64,000 nt of DNA from Thalassospira profundimaris (GTDB lineage Bacteria; Pseudomonadota; Alphaproteobacteria; Rhodospirillales; Thalassospiraceae). The translations under genes and the position numbers were made by a program. The notes under the pieces are model-generated. The model was not told the origin of the DNA. It saw nothing but the letters and a program-made list of their open reading frames with translations, and made no database searches. The stretch is taken from positions 1 to 64,000 of the forward strand of contig NZ_JPWF01000016.1 of the NCBI RefSeq assembly GCF_003326675.1, in the 5' to 3' direction. Positions within the stretch are counted from its first letter, which is position 1; every line of letters begins with the position of its first letter. Positions 18,255 through 26,446 of the stretch are shown in pieces.

Positions 18255-19220
18255 ATGCCCGGTGTGGTTAGAACATGGTTTGAACGCCAGCCTGCATCGA
18301 TCCGGGCCAGTTTCTTTGCCCTTGCCGCGGCCATCCTTGCCGCGTGCTTTACCCTGACCATCCGGTTTGCCACCGCCGAACTTCATCCCTATCAGGCGGT
18401 GTTTTTGCGGTTTGCCTTTGGCCTTATCATGATTGCGCCAATGGTGATAAAAGCCGGGCTAACAAGCCTTCGAACCACGCGCCTGCCGCTGTTTGGCGTG
18501 CGCGGCATCCTGTCGGCAGCAGAGATGTGTTTGTGGTTCATGGCGGTGCTGTATCTGCCATTGGCCGAGGCCACGACACTTAATTTCACCGTGCCGCTGT
18601 TTGGCACCATATTGGCCGCCCTTGTCCTGCGCGAGACGGTGCGTATTCATCGCTGGCTTGCGGTTGTTATCGGCTTTGTCGGGGTCGGACTGATCATTCA
18701 GCCGGGCACCGATGCCATGCAACCGGCAAGCCTTTTGCCAATTGCGGCGGCCATGTGCATGGCCTGTGCGGGCATGATCACCAAACGACTGGTCAGCACA
18801 GAAAGCACGGTGTCGATGTTGTTTTATCTGATGATCATTACAACGCCGGTGTCACTGGTACCTGCCCTGTTTGTCTGGCAGACACCAAGCTGGGGCGTCC
18901 TTGGCCTGATGGCTGTTGCCGCCCTGATGATGAATGTCATGCAGGTTTGTAACGTCAAGGCATTGCAGCTTGCCGATTACAGCTTCTTTGTCGGCTTTTC
19001 CTATTTGCGTTTGCCGATCATCGCCATTCTTGCCCTTATCCTGTTTGGCGAAGTGCCCGATATCTGGATCATCCCCGGCGGGGCGATGATTATCGGGGCG
19101 GCGATCTATGTCGCCCTTCGCGAACACAAGCTTGCCCGCCAGAAAACCGGCGAGGACACTGATGCCATTACCCTTCCAGCCCAAGACCCGCAAGGCAGCA
19201 CAATCCGCAAAGACAAATAG
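18255..19220 (+). CDS. DMT-superfamily (EamA) transporter, third of three tandem paralogues
   Basis: A 321-aa inner-membrane protein closest to the second copy. LNFTVPLFGTILAALVLRE and FSYLRLPIIAILALILFGE are almost the same as in that copy, while the cytoplasmic ends differ. Ten helices are predicted from hydrophobicity. The third copy lacks the aromatic FFRNFFG helix: its equivalent is VFLRFAFGLIMIAPM. Divergence between copies suggests different substrates rather than simple dosage. No terminator is obvious in the 125 bp downstream. Confidence 0.88.
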   Translation: MPGVVRTWFERQPASIRASFFALAAAILAACFTLTIRFATAELHPYQAVFLRFAFGLIMIAPMVIKAGLTSLRTTRLPLFGVRGILSAAEMCLWFMAVLYLPLAEATTLNFTVPLFGTILAALVLRETVRIHRWLAVVIGFVGVGLIIQPGTDAMQPASLLPIAAAMCMACAGMITKRLVSTESTVSMLFYLMIITTPVSLVPALFVWQTPSWGVLGLMAVAALMMNVMQVCNVKALQLADYSFFVGFSYLRLPIIAILALILFGEVPDIWIIPGGAMIIGAAIYVALREHKLARQKTGEDTDAITLPAQDPQGSTIRKDK

Positions 19221-19285
19221 CGATACGCGATCCGTATTTCCGTACCTTTCCGGCATCTGAATTGAAGCTTGCCCGTTAAAGGTAT

Positions 19286-19309
19286 AATTTGGTATACAAA
19301 TACCAAATT
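19286..19309. promoter_or_regulatory. Palindromic operator upstream of the SDR gene
   Basis: AATTTGGTAT (19286-19295) and ATACCAAATT (19300-19309) form a perfect 10-bp inverted repeat around ACAA. It is 36 bp before the SDR start codon. TGGTAT-N4-ATACCA resembles sites bound by GntR-family regulators, but the regulator is not encoded next to it. The RNA hairpin form lacks a T-run, so a DNA operator is the better reading. Confidence 0.6.
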
Positions 19310-19344
19310 AAGGGATTTCCATCAGAAACGGGAGGCTTCACGCC

Positions 19345-20106
19345 ATGATCATCAAGGGTTCCATTGCCATTGTTACCGGGGCTGCATCGGGACTGGGTGC
19401 CGCAACAGCCGCGACATTGGCCGGGGCCGGGGCACGGATTGTTGCCTTTGATCTGAATGAAGCCGGGGCCAAAGCCACCGCCGAAAAACTGGGCGGGATC
19501 GGGTTTGGCGTTGATGTTTCGAACGCGGCAAGCGTTGAAGGGGCGGTTTCCGAAGTCGTCAAATCCGTCGGTATTCCGTCCATTCTGGTCAATTGCGCCG
19601 GGATCGTGCATGGCGAACGCATTGTCGGGCGTGAAGGCCCGGCCGATCTTGACGCCTTTGCCCGTGTCATCAATGTCAATCTGATCGGCACATTCAACAT
19701 GATGCGGGTGACCGCCACCGCCATGAGCCGCAATGAACCATCACCAAGTGGCGAACGCGGAGTGATTATCAACACCGCCTCGATCGCCGCCTTTGAAGGG
19801 CAGATCGGTCAGGCGGCCTATGCCGCATCCAAGGGCGGGGTTGCGTCCCTGACATTGCCGGCCGCACGCGAATTGTCGCGTCACGGGGTACGTGTTGTGT
19901 CGATTGCACCGGGCCTGTTTGGCACACCGATGTTGATGGGCCTGCCCGACGAGGTTCAGGAAAGCCTTGCGGCCAATACGCCATTCCCCAAACGTCTGGG
20001 CGATCCGGCCGAATATGGCCGGTTGGCGATGCATATCTGTGAAAATGAAATGATCAATGGCGAGACCATCCGGATTGATGGCGCGGTTCGTCTGGAACCA
20101 AAGTAG
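19345..20106 (+). CDS. Short-chain dehydrogenase, type-II 3-hydroxyacyl-CoA dehydrogenase-like
   Basis: A 253-aa classical SDR. The cofactor loop is TGAASGLG (residues 12-19), with an Asp at the end of beta-2 (AFDLN), so NAD is expected. NCAG follows at about 90, and the catalytic residues lie in NTASIAAFEGQ (Ser) and YAASKGG (Tyr, Lys). A four-to-six residue insertion around EPSPSGERG before the active-site Ser, and the long GLFGTPMLMGLP loop, are typical of HSD17B10-like 3-hydroxyacyl-CoA dehydrogenases of branched-chain or fatty-acid breakdown. GGGAGG lies 9 nt before the ATG. An operator palindrome sits just upstream, suggesting substrate-controlled expression. Confidence 0.88.
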   Translation: MIIKGSIAIVTGAASGLGAATAATLAGAGARIVAFDLNEAGAKATAEKLGGIGFGVDVSNAASVEGAVSEVVKSVGIPSILVNCAGIVHGERIVGREGPADLDAFARVINVNLIGTFNMMRVTATAMSRNEPSPSGERGVIINTASIAAFEGQIGQAAYAASKGGVASLTLPAARELSRHGVRVVSIAPGLFGTPMLMGLPDEVQESLAANTPFPKRLGDPAEYGRLAMHICENEMINGETIRIDGAVRLEPK

Positions 20107-20141
20107 TCCCACAGCTTTGGTTTAGCTATCTACCGCAGCCA

Positions 20142-20177
20142 AAAACACCCTGCCGTCCCCTACCGGCAGGGTGTTTT
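20142..20177. terminator. Bidirectional intrinsic terminator
   Basis: A 14-bp perfect stem (AAAACACCCTGCCG at 20142-20155, CGGCAGGGTGTTTT at 20164-20177) with an 8-nt loop lies between the converging SDR and phhB genes. It has T-runs in both directions. Confidence 0.9.
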
Positions 20178-20213
20178 ATTTGGGGAAGCGATTTTTCTTT
20201 AAGGCAATATGCC

Positions 20214-20504
20214 TCAGGTGCCCGATGCGGCATCACAGAAAACGGCCAGTTCAATGTCTTTCATGGTGACGCCCCCGGCATCATGGGTGGTCAGGGTCAC
20301 ATTGACCTTGTTGTAGACATTGAACCATTCCGGATGGTGATCCATCTTGTCCGCCATCAGGGCAACACGGGTCATGAAGCCAAACGCGGCGTTGAAATCT
20401 TCAAACCGGTAGACCCGGCCAATCGACAGGCCATCTTCGGACAATACCCAGCTTGGCAAGGATTTCAGTGCCGCTTCAATCGACGGCTTTTCCAGTTTGA
20501 TCAT
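20214..20504 (-). CDS. phhB: Pterin-4a-carbinolamine dehydratase
   Basis: A 96-aa protein, the full normal length of the family. The active-site motif is intact: [20 protein letters not shown], with the His pair and downstream His/Asp (THDAGGVT). It dehydrates 4a-hydroxytetrahydropterin, recycling the cofactor of phenylalanine hydroxylase. No hydroxylase gene is in the window, so the partner is elsewhere or the enzyme serves molybdopterin- or folate-type pterin chemistry. AGGAG lies 9 nt before the ATG. Confidence 0.93.
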   Translation of the reverse strand: MIKLEKPSIEAALKSLPSWVLSEDGLSIGRVYRFEDFNAAFGFMTRVALMADKMDHHPEWFNVYNKVNVTLTTHDAGGVTMKDIELAVFCDAASGT

Positions 20505-20592
20505 ACTCTTTGTCTCCTGATTTCCTGGCCTTGATTATCGGGGCGAGACGTCAGACCATTTGACCACAAAAAGTTGCATAAAGCATTCCTAA

Positions 20593-21228
20593 TTAACCAA
20601 AAATCTTCTGAACGCGTTCGCGCAGGACCGGCAAAAGATCGGCTTCGAACCACGGATTCTTTTTCATCCAGGCGGTATTGCGCCAGCTTGGATGGGGCAT
20701 CGGCAAAAGGGTGTCGGGCAGATAGTCGGCGAAGCGATGCACGGTTTCGGTCATGGTTTTGGCCCGGCGCGACCCAAGATAGCGTTCTTGCGCATATTGC
20801 CCGATCAGAAGGGTCAGTTCGATATCGGGTAGATGTTTTAACAATTCATCATGCCAGGCAGGCGCGCATTCCGGCCGGGGCGGCAAATCCCCGCCGCGAT
20901 CAAACCGGCCGGGATAACAAAAGCCCATCGGCATGATTGCCAGTTTGGCGGGGTCATAGAAATCATCGACCGACAGATCAAGCCAGTCCCGCAGGCGATC
21001 CCCGGACGCATCATTCCAGGGCAGGCCGGTTTCATGAACCTTGGTGCCCGGGGCCTGCCCGATGATCAGAATGCGCGCGCCCTTGGCCATGCGCACCACA
21101 GGACGCGGCCCCAGTGGCAAAGCCCCGGCACAGATGCGGCACGCCCGGACTTCGTCCAGAAGGGCGTCAAATGCAACGTCCCCGCCCGCCGGATCAATTT
21201 CAGGAAGATCGCCGCAAAGACCGGGCAT
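20593..21228 (-). CDS. Uracil-DNA-glycosylase superfamily protein (4Fe-4S type, HI_0220.2-like)
   Basis: A 211-aa protein with the UDG fold. Motif A reads GQAPGTKVHETGLPW (57-71) and motif B HPSWRN (179-184). Four cysteines, C30, C33, C104 and C121, fall in the order that holds the 4Fe-4S cluster in family-4 and family-5 enzymes. The extra GLPWNDASGDRLRDWL segment after motif A marks a subgroup that is usually annotated only as 'uracil-DNA glycosylase family'; true uracil excision is not assured. The gene follows the GST gene by 3 nt, and GAGGTG of its ribosome site is inside the GST 3' end. Confidence 0.82.
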   Translation of the reverse strand: MPGLCGDLPEIDPAGGDVAFDALLDEVRACRICAGALPLGPRPVVRMAKGARILIIGQAPGTKVHETGLPWNDASGDRLRDWLDLSVDDFYDPAKLAIMPMGFCYPGRFDRGGDLPPRPECAPAWHDELLKHLPDIELTLLIGQYAQERYLGSRRAKTMTETVHRFADYLPDTLLPMPHPSWRNTAWMKKNPWFEADLLPVLRERVQKIFG

Positions 21229-21231
21229 GTA

Positions 21232-21891
21232 TTATTTCACCTCGGAATCTTCGATGACCCATTCTTCGGCGGCGGCATCGGCGTACCATTCCTTCATCGC
21301 AGGCAAATCAAGGATCGCCTGCATATAGGCATTGCCAACCGGATCAAGTTCGACCCCATAGGTTTTAAACCGCGTCACCACCGGGGCATACATGGCATCG
21401 GCAATCGAAAAGCCCCCAAACAGGAAATCACCGCCCTGCCCGTAACGGGTTCGGCACATTTTGAAAATCTCGCCAATGCGGGCGATATCCTTGTCCACGC
21501 CATCTGCCCGGCCCAGCCCCGGCAGGCTTTTGCGGCAATTCATCGGCATGTTGTTGCGAAGGGCCGAAAACCCGCCATGCATTTCAAGTGACACCGCACG
21601 CGCAATGGCCCGCACATCGATATCAAGCGGCCACAGCAACGTATCAGGTCGGCTATCGGCGATATATTCAAGAATGCCCAAGGCCTCCCAGATGGTTTTG
21701 GTGCCGTCAAAATATGCCGGAACCTTGGCAGTTGGTGAAAAGACCGGGGCCTTTGCCGCCCATTCATCGCTGCGCAACGCGATCAGGCGTTCTTCAAAGT
21801 CGATCCCGGCGACCTTCAGGCCAAGCCAGGCGCGCAGTGACCAGGATGAATAATTCTTGTTGCCGATATAAAGAACGGGGCGCGTTTCCAT
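21232..21891 (-). CDS. Glutathione S-transferase family protein
   Basis: A 219-aa protein with an N-terminal thioredoxin-like domain (LYIGNKNYSSWSLRAWLGLK; the Ser of YSSWS is the expected glutathione-activating residue) and an all-helical C-terminal domain containing GGFSIADAMYAPV. The cis-Pro segment AKVPAYFDG and WEALGILEYIAD are also in place. NYSSWSLR-type GSTs are common in proteobacteria; their substrates are mostly unknown. It is translated with the UDG-like gene downstream (3-nt gap), which hints at a shared stress role. Confidence 0.9.
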   Translation of the reverse strand: METRPVLYIGNKNYSSWSLRAWLGLKVAGIDFEERLIALRSDEWAAKAPVFSPTAKVPAYFDGTKTIWEALGILEYIADSRPDTLLWPLDIDVRAIARAVSLEMHGGFSALRNNMPMNCRKSLPGLGRADGVDKDIARIGEIFKMCRTRYGQGGDFLFGGFSIADAMYAPVVTRFKTYGVELDPVGNAYMQAILDLPAMKEWYADAAAEEWVIEDSEVK

Positions 21892-22080
21892 GATGGTTTC
21901 TTTCTGTTCGGGGACGATGATCCCAAGGCCGGGACACCGGAACTATCGGGTGTTTGGATATCGGGTTCAAGCCCATCTCGGGAATTTGATTTACCGTTTT
22001 TGATGCCCCGGACGTCGTAAAGATCAGAGGCGGCATCATTTCAGTTTGCCCCGCATGCATCATCTGGTTCAGGGGGCTTT

Positions 22081-23052
22081 ATGCCGGTATCACTTCGTCG
22101 ATTTGTCTTTGCAGCCGCGTCGCTGTTTGGCGTTATCCATGCAGGCACGTCACTTGCCAATGACCAGCCCAAAACACCAACCATCATGGCCCCGACCGAG
22201 GTGATTTACGAACATGTAGTGCATTCGGACCTTTTGGGTCGTGACATGCGGCTTCTGGTCTGGAAACCCGATCATGATGCGCCCAAAGACGGTTATCCGG
22301 TGATTTACAGCTTTGACGGGGAAACATCGATTACGGCATTGGCCGAATTTGCCGCCCAGGCAGAGGTTCTTGGCGCGCGCTATAAACTTGGTGCACCAAT
22401 GGTCGTCGCCTTTGCCGAGATGCCGGGCGATTACAGCCATGAACAGCGGATGTATGACTTCACCCCCTTTGCCAAGACCTATGAGCTTCATGAACGGCCC
22501 AATATGCTTGAATGGCCGAAACTGGGCGGCGGGGATACTTACCTTGAAGCCGTAATGACGGAATTCAAACCGTTCATTGCCCAGACTTATGCCATCGACA
22601 AGGACCGGGAAACATTGTTCGGACATTCCCTGGGCGGGATGCTTGTTTTGCATATGCTGGCCACCCGGCCCGATGCGTTTGATGCCTATGTCGCGGTCAG
22701 TCCGTCCTTGTGGTTCAACACACCGCAACGGTTTGACGAGATCAGCACGTTGCTTGCCGATCCCGGCTTTGCCCCCGCACGCCCCGTACCGTTGATGATG
22801 ACGGTGGGGGCCGATGAATCGGACCTGACAAAGTGGGATATGCGCCTGCCCGAAGATATGCGCAGCCGGCGCCTTGAATGGAAAAAGATCAACGCGATGG
22901 TCGATAATGCGCGCAAGATGGCGGGCGTTATTGCCAAGGAAGGGGCCGGGAAGATCGATCTTGATTTCTCGGTCCTTGATCGCACCAACCATCATACCGC
23001 CAAGCCGATCACCATGTATCGGGCGATCGAGATGGCGATGACCCCGCGTTAA
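22081..23052 (+). CDS. Secreted alpha/beta-hydrolase esterase (esterase D / IroE-like)
   Basis: A 323-aa exported protein with a signal peptide (about 1-26, cleavage after SLA). The mature part is a PF00756-type esterase: YPVIYSFDGETS near residue 75, nucleophile elbow GHSLGGM near 183-188, and a probable catalytic His in RTNHHTAKP near 307. Relatives include trilactone siderophore esterases and S-formylglutathione hydrolase, but the neighbourhood holds no siderophore genes, so the substrate is open. AGGGGG is 6 nt before the ATG. Confidence 0.85.
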   Translation: MPVSLRRFVFAAASLFGVIHAGTSLANDQPKTPTIMAPTEVIYEHVVHSDLLGRDMRLLVWKPDHDAPKDGYPVIYSFDGETSITALAEFAAQAEVLGARYKLGAPMVVAFAEMPGDYSHEQRMYDFTPFAKTYELHERPNMLEWPKLGGGDTYLEAVMTEFKPFIAQTYAIDKDRETLFGHSLGGMLVLHMLATRPDAFDAYVAVSPSLWFNTPQRFDEISTLLADPGFAPARPVPLMMTVGADESDLTKWDMRLPEDMRSRRLEWKKINAMVDNARKMAGVIAKEGAGKIDLDFSVLDRTNHHTAKPITMYRAIEMAMTPR

Positions 23053-23105
23053 GCGGCCTTTGCCCTTATCGTTGCCATTGCGGTTATCATTGCAGAATTT
23101 CACAG

Positions 23106-23136
23106 CCCCGCCCCGACCTTGATCCGGTTGGCGGGG
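23106..23136 (+). terminator. Intrinsic terminator after the esterase gene
   Basis: CCCCGCC (23106-23112) pairs with GGCGGGG (23130-23136), followed by TTTTGTTTT on the plus strand. Confidence 0.8.
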
Positions 23137-23270
23137 TTTTGTTTTCTGGAATTGCTCTGAGAGAGTGGCAGCCGTAAGATCAGGACATATATCCTTTTCT
23201 GACAGGCCGTTTTTGACGCCTTTGCCTGTCTGCAATCTTTATCCCACGTCACCATCAGGGAAGACTTAAA

Positions 23271-24671
23271 TTGTTCGACCACATCATCGCACGCGATAGT
23301 TCCACCAACCCGATCACCATCACCCCGATTGCCGAGGGCGATTTCCAAAGCTGGCTTTCGGATCAGTCCGAAACCACCAAGGCATGGGTGGCGGCAAACG
23401 GCTATGAGGCAAAGCGCGGCGCCCAGCTTGCCCTGCCCGGAACCAACGGCGCGTTTGGATCGGTGTTGATCGGTTATGTCGATGATGCCAAGGCGATCTG
23501 GGATTTTGCAGGGCTTCCGGCCAGCCTTCCCGAGGGTGTTTACGGCCTTTCGGCCAGCATTTCGGACAATGCGGCCCTTTATGAAAAGGCAGCCCTTGGT
23601 CTTTATCTTGGCGGGTATCGCTTTGACCGCTATCGCAAGGATGACGGCAAGAAGGACAAGCGCGCCAAAATCGCCCTTCACAACAACGAAGCCGCCAAGC
23701 GTGCGGAAAATGTTGCACGTGGCATCGGGCTTGCCCGCGACCTGATCAATATTCCGGCCAATGATATGGGCCCGGCCGAACTTGAAGCAGCCGCCCGCAC
23801 CCTTGGCGACGAATTTGGCGCCAAGGTCAGTGCGATTGTTGGCGAAGACCTTCTTAAGCAGAACTTCCCGGCCATCCACACCGTCGGCTATGGCAGCGAT
23901 CGCGACCCGCGCCTGATCGACCTTGTCTGGGGCGATGCAAACGCGCCGAAGATTACCCTTGTTGGCAAGGGTGTGTGTTTTGACACCGGGGGCTATGACC
24001 TTAAACCATCAAGCAACATGCTTTTGATGAAAAAGGACATGGGCGGTTCGGCACAGGTTCTTGGCCTTGCGCGCATGATCATGGCGGCCAACCTTCCGGT
24101 GCGTTTGCGCGTTCTGATCCCGGCGGTGGAAAACATGGTATCGGGCCGGGCCTATCGCCCGAGTGACATTTTGAAAACCCGCAAGGGCCTGACGGTTGAA
24201 GTCGGCAATACCGATGCCGAGGGCCGCATTGTTCTGTCCGATGCCCTGACCGAGGCGGCATCGGAGAACCCGGAACTGGTGATTGATTTCGCGACCCTGA
24301 CCGGGGCGGCACGTGTCGCCCTTGGTCTTGGCCTGCCCGCCCTGTTTTCCAATGACGATGATCTGGCCAACGGGTTGATGGAAAATGGTCTGGCGCTAAA
24401 TGATCCGATGTGGCGTTTGCCGCTTTGGGATGACTATCGCCCGCAGCTTGATAGCAAGGCGGCCGATATGAACAACATTTCCGGATCACCATTTGGCGGG
24501 GCGATCATTGCCGCCCTGTTCCTTGATCGCTTTGCCGAAGGGGCAAAAAGCTGGGCGCATATCGACCTGATGGCCTGGAACCCGACCGACCGTCCGGGCC
24601 GCCCGACCGGTGGCGAAGCACAGGGAATTCGCGCTGTTTTCAAGCTGATCGAAGATCGTTTCGGTAAGTAA
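23271..24671 (+). CDS. M17-family leucyl aminopeptidase
   Basis: A 466-aa cytosolic peptidase. The C-terminal catalytic domain carries both M17 signatures: GKGVCFDTGGYDLKPS (about 232-247, with the active-site Lys and metal Asp) and NTDAEGRIVLSDAL (about 312-325, metal Asp/Glu and Arg). The N-terminal part is a divergent macro-like domain. It would release N-terminal residues, working on peptides from proteolysis or import. The start is a TTG at 23271 with AGGGA 9 nt upstream; no in-frame ATG fits better. It belongs to the shorter alphaproteobacterial subgroup of the family, not the 500-aa PepA. Confidence 0.9.
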   Translation: MFDHIIARDSSTNPITITPIAEGDFQSWLSDQSETTKAWVAANGYEAKRGAQLALPGTNGAFGSVLIGYVDDAKAIWDFAGLPASLPEGVYGLSASISDNAALYEKAALGLYLGGYRFDRYRKDDGKKDKRAKIALHNNEAAKRAENVARGIGLARDLINIPANDMGPAELEAAARTLGDEFGAKVSAIVGEDLLKQNFPAIHTVGYGSDRDPRLIDLVWGDANAPKITLVGKGVCFDTGGYDLKPSSNMLLMKKDMGGSAQVLGLARMIMAANLPVRLRVLIPAVENMVSGRAYRPSDILKTRKGLTVEVGNTDAEGRIVLSDALTEAASENPELVIDFATLTGAARVALGLGLPALFSNDDDLANGLMENGLALNDPMWRLPLWDDYRPQLDSKAADMNNISGSPFGGAIIAALFLDRFAEGAKSWAHIDLMAWNPTDRPGRPTGGEAQGIRAVFKLIEDRFGK

Positions 24672-24681
24672 ATAAAATGTC

Positions 24682-24705
24682 AAAGGGGCGTATCGATGCC
24701 CTTTT
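24682..24705 (+). terminator. Weak hairpin after aminopeptidase gene
   Basis: AAAGGGGC (24682-24689) pairs with GCCCTTTT (24698-24705) with one G-U pair around an 8-nt loop. It is the first of two stem-loops behind the aminopeptidase gene. Confidence 0.6.
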
Positions 24706-24731
24706 GCCGGTCACCGGATTGCTTTTGATCG

Positions 24732-24769
24732 TGTCTGACGGATTACCTGAAAGGGTCGTTCGTCAGACA
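24732..24769 (+). terminator. Second terminator after aminopeptidase gene
   Basis: TGTCTGACG (24732-24740) pairs perfectly with CGTCAGACA (24761-24769). The loop is long (20 nt), and TTTGTTTTTT follows immediately on the plus strand. Confidence 0.75.
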
Positions 24770-24995
24770 TTTGTTTTTTGGACCAACGGAATTGTTTCGT
24801 CTTCTGATGGCGGGCATCCCGGGCACAACAAAGCGATCCTTGCCTTCCCGAAAAGAAGAATGAGCCGTCAAAACGGTTTCAACCTTAAGGGAAAAGGCAG
24901 GCGAATGCATATTTCCCAATAAGACCTTTGACATATGCGCAACCGTCAGGTAGACAGATTACGTATTCGTAACAAATAAATTGTTGGGCACGAAC
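24770..24995. other. Promoter region of the MarR-type gene
   Basis: Together with the two terminators, this completes a 324-bp gap behind the aminopeptidase gene. After the second terminator the sequence holds no gene. The last 60 bp (24935-24990) are AT-rich and contain TTGACATAT at about 24927, a good -35 hexamer for the regulator downstream. I cannot fix its -10 box with certainty. Confidence 0.4.
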
Positions 24996-25343
24996 ATGTC
25001 GATCGAGATCAAACCGTCTCAGGCACTCGACCTTTGGCGTATCGCGATTGTTGAAAGTGTGCGTCGGGATTCACCCGATCTTTCTGCCCGGCAAATGGCC
25101 CTGTTGCTGAATGTTTACCTGACCCAGGCCCCCCATACGGTACGCGGCCTGTCAGAGGCGCTTAATATCTCCAAACCGGCCATTACCCGTGCCCTTGATC
25201 GCCTCAGCTCGCTGGGGATGGTCAAACGCAAGGTGGATGAAGAAGACCGCCGTTCGGTTTTGATCCAGCGTACGGTCAAAGGATCGGTCTTCCTGCGTGA
25301 ATTTGGCGATATCATCGTTTCAGCCGGCAAAGAAACCGAATAA
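24996..25343 (+). CDS. MarR-type winged-helix regulator
   Basis: A compact 115-aa DNA-binding protein. The wHTH core runs from LSARQMALLLNVYLTQAPHT, through the recognition helix ISKPAITRALDRLSSLG, to the wing VKRKVDEEDRRSVLIQRT. DEEDRRS in the wing is the standard MarR signature. The protein is shorter than usual MarR (about 145 aa) and lacks a long N-terminal dimer helix. A TTG at 24981 is in frame, but the ATG at 24996 is more likely. No divergent target gene is adjacent, so the regulon is unknown. Confidence 0.85.
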   Translation: MSIEIKPSQALDLWRIAIVESVRRDSPDLSARQMALLLNVYLTQAPHTVRGLSEALNISKPAITRALDRLSSLGMVKRKVDEEDRRSVLIQRTVKGSVFLREFGDIIVSAGKETE

Positions 25344-25664
25344 CCGCCCGACCCGCGTGCCACATTTAGCATCCTTGCTGATGGCACAAACGCCCTGATC
25401 CGAACAAACGGATCCCCGGATCGCCCAGAAACCGGGATTTAGGGCAGCAAAGCTTTCCCATCGTGAATGCATAAAATCTGATATGGCGAAAATCCGCTAT
25501 ATACAGACCGGTTGGTTTGTAAGCCCCACTGCTATTCAACCCAGTTAACAGCGTATTTTGCGTTTAACTTCTGATAGTTATGCCGCTCACACCATATTAG
25601 AAATGATGCATTTTCGCGTTCCTGACATCAATTTTGCGGATATCAGGCGCAAGAGGCAAAGAAG
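25344..25664. other. Intergenic region, no gene seen
   Basis: A 321-bp gap between the MarR gene and the convergent LysE gene. It is AT-richer than its surroundings, especially at 25480-25600. I see only one imperfect hairpin, CCTGACATC (25621-25629) with GATATCAGG (25639-25647), one G-U pair and no T-run. No open frame with a ribosome site is present. Confidence 0.45.
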
Positions 25665-26336
25665 CTAGAAACGGGTGCCCGCAGTGCTTTCAGGCATCTC
25701 GATCAGCGATAAAAGGCCGGCAGCAATGATCAGAATAGCCCCGGAAACCCGCGCAATAGCATTTGTGCCGCCGCGCCGAACCAGCCAGGGCATGATGCGG
25801 GCCGCCCCCATCGCATAAATCATTACGAAACTGTAATCAAGAACCACAAAGGTCGCGCCAAGCATCAGTAATTGCGGTGCCAATGGCAGGCCGGGATCGA
25901 CAAATTGCGGAAACAGGGCACCAAAGAAGGCGATGGCTTTGGGATTACCGGCTGCCACCAAAAAGCCCTCGCGGAACAGTTTACGGCGACTGGCGACTTC
26001 ATAAGCGCCGGAAAATTTCATTTCGATTCCGGTTTTTCCCTTGGATTTATTGGCCTTTCGGAAAAAGGACATCAGCCCCATGACCAAAAGGAACGCAACC
26101 CCGCACCATTTCACAACGGCAAAGGCCGTGGCAGATGTCGCCAGAATGGCACCAAGACCAAGTGCCGCAATCACCATCTGGATCATGTTGGCGGTCACAT
26201 CGCCAAGGGCGGTGATCAGTGTCGGACGCGCGCCATAGCGCAGCGCATGGGACATGCCGATCAAAACACTGGGCCCCGGCGTCATGACCATCATAACGGA
26301 CAGGACGGTAAAACTGAGCCAGACTTCGAACGACAT
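25665..26336 (-). CDS. LysE/RhtB family amino-acid exporter
   Basis: A 223-aa six-helix membrane protein. The signature MTPGPSVLIGMSHALRYG lies near residue 18, followed by GDVTANMIQMVIAALGLGAI. A basic cytoplasmic loop (FRKANKSKGKTG) and AAGNPKAIAFFGALFPQFVD are as in RhtB-type exporters. The substrate is unknown. GGAG is 9 nt before the ATG. It is only about 25% similar by eye to the other LysE protein at 10765, so it is not a recent copy. Confidence 0.88.
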   Translation of the reverse strand: MSFEVWLSFTVLSVMMVMTPGPSVLIGMSHALRYGARPTLITALGDVTANMIQMVIAALGLGAILATSATAFAVVKWCGVAFLLVMGLMSFFRKANKSKGKTGIEMKFSGAYEVASRRKLFREGFLVAAGNPKAIAFFGALFPQFVDPGLPLAPQLLMLGATFVVLDYSFVMIYAMGAARIMPWLVRRGGTNAIARVSGAILIIAAGLLSLIEMPESTAGTRF

Positions 26337-26446
26337 GGGGATACTCCGGAAAGGTGATCAATCCGGAATATCACAGCAGTGCCGCGAGACAATTGCGTCC
26401 TGCGCAACCGGCCCATGCGTGGCAGAGAAATGGAGAAGGAGACAGA

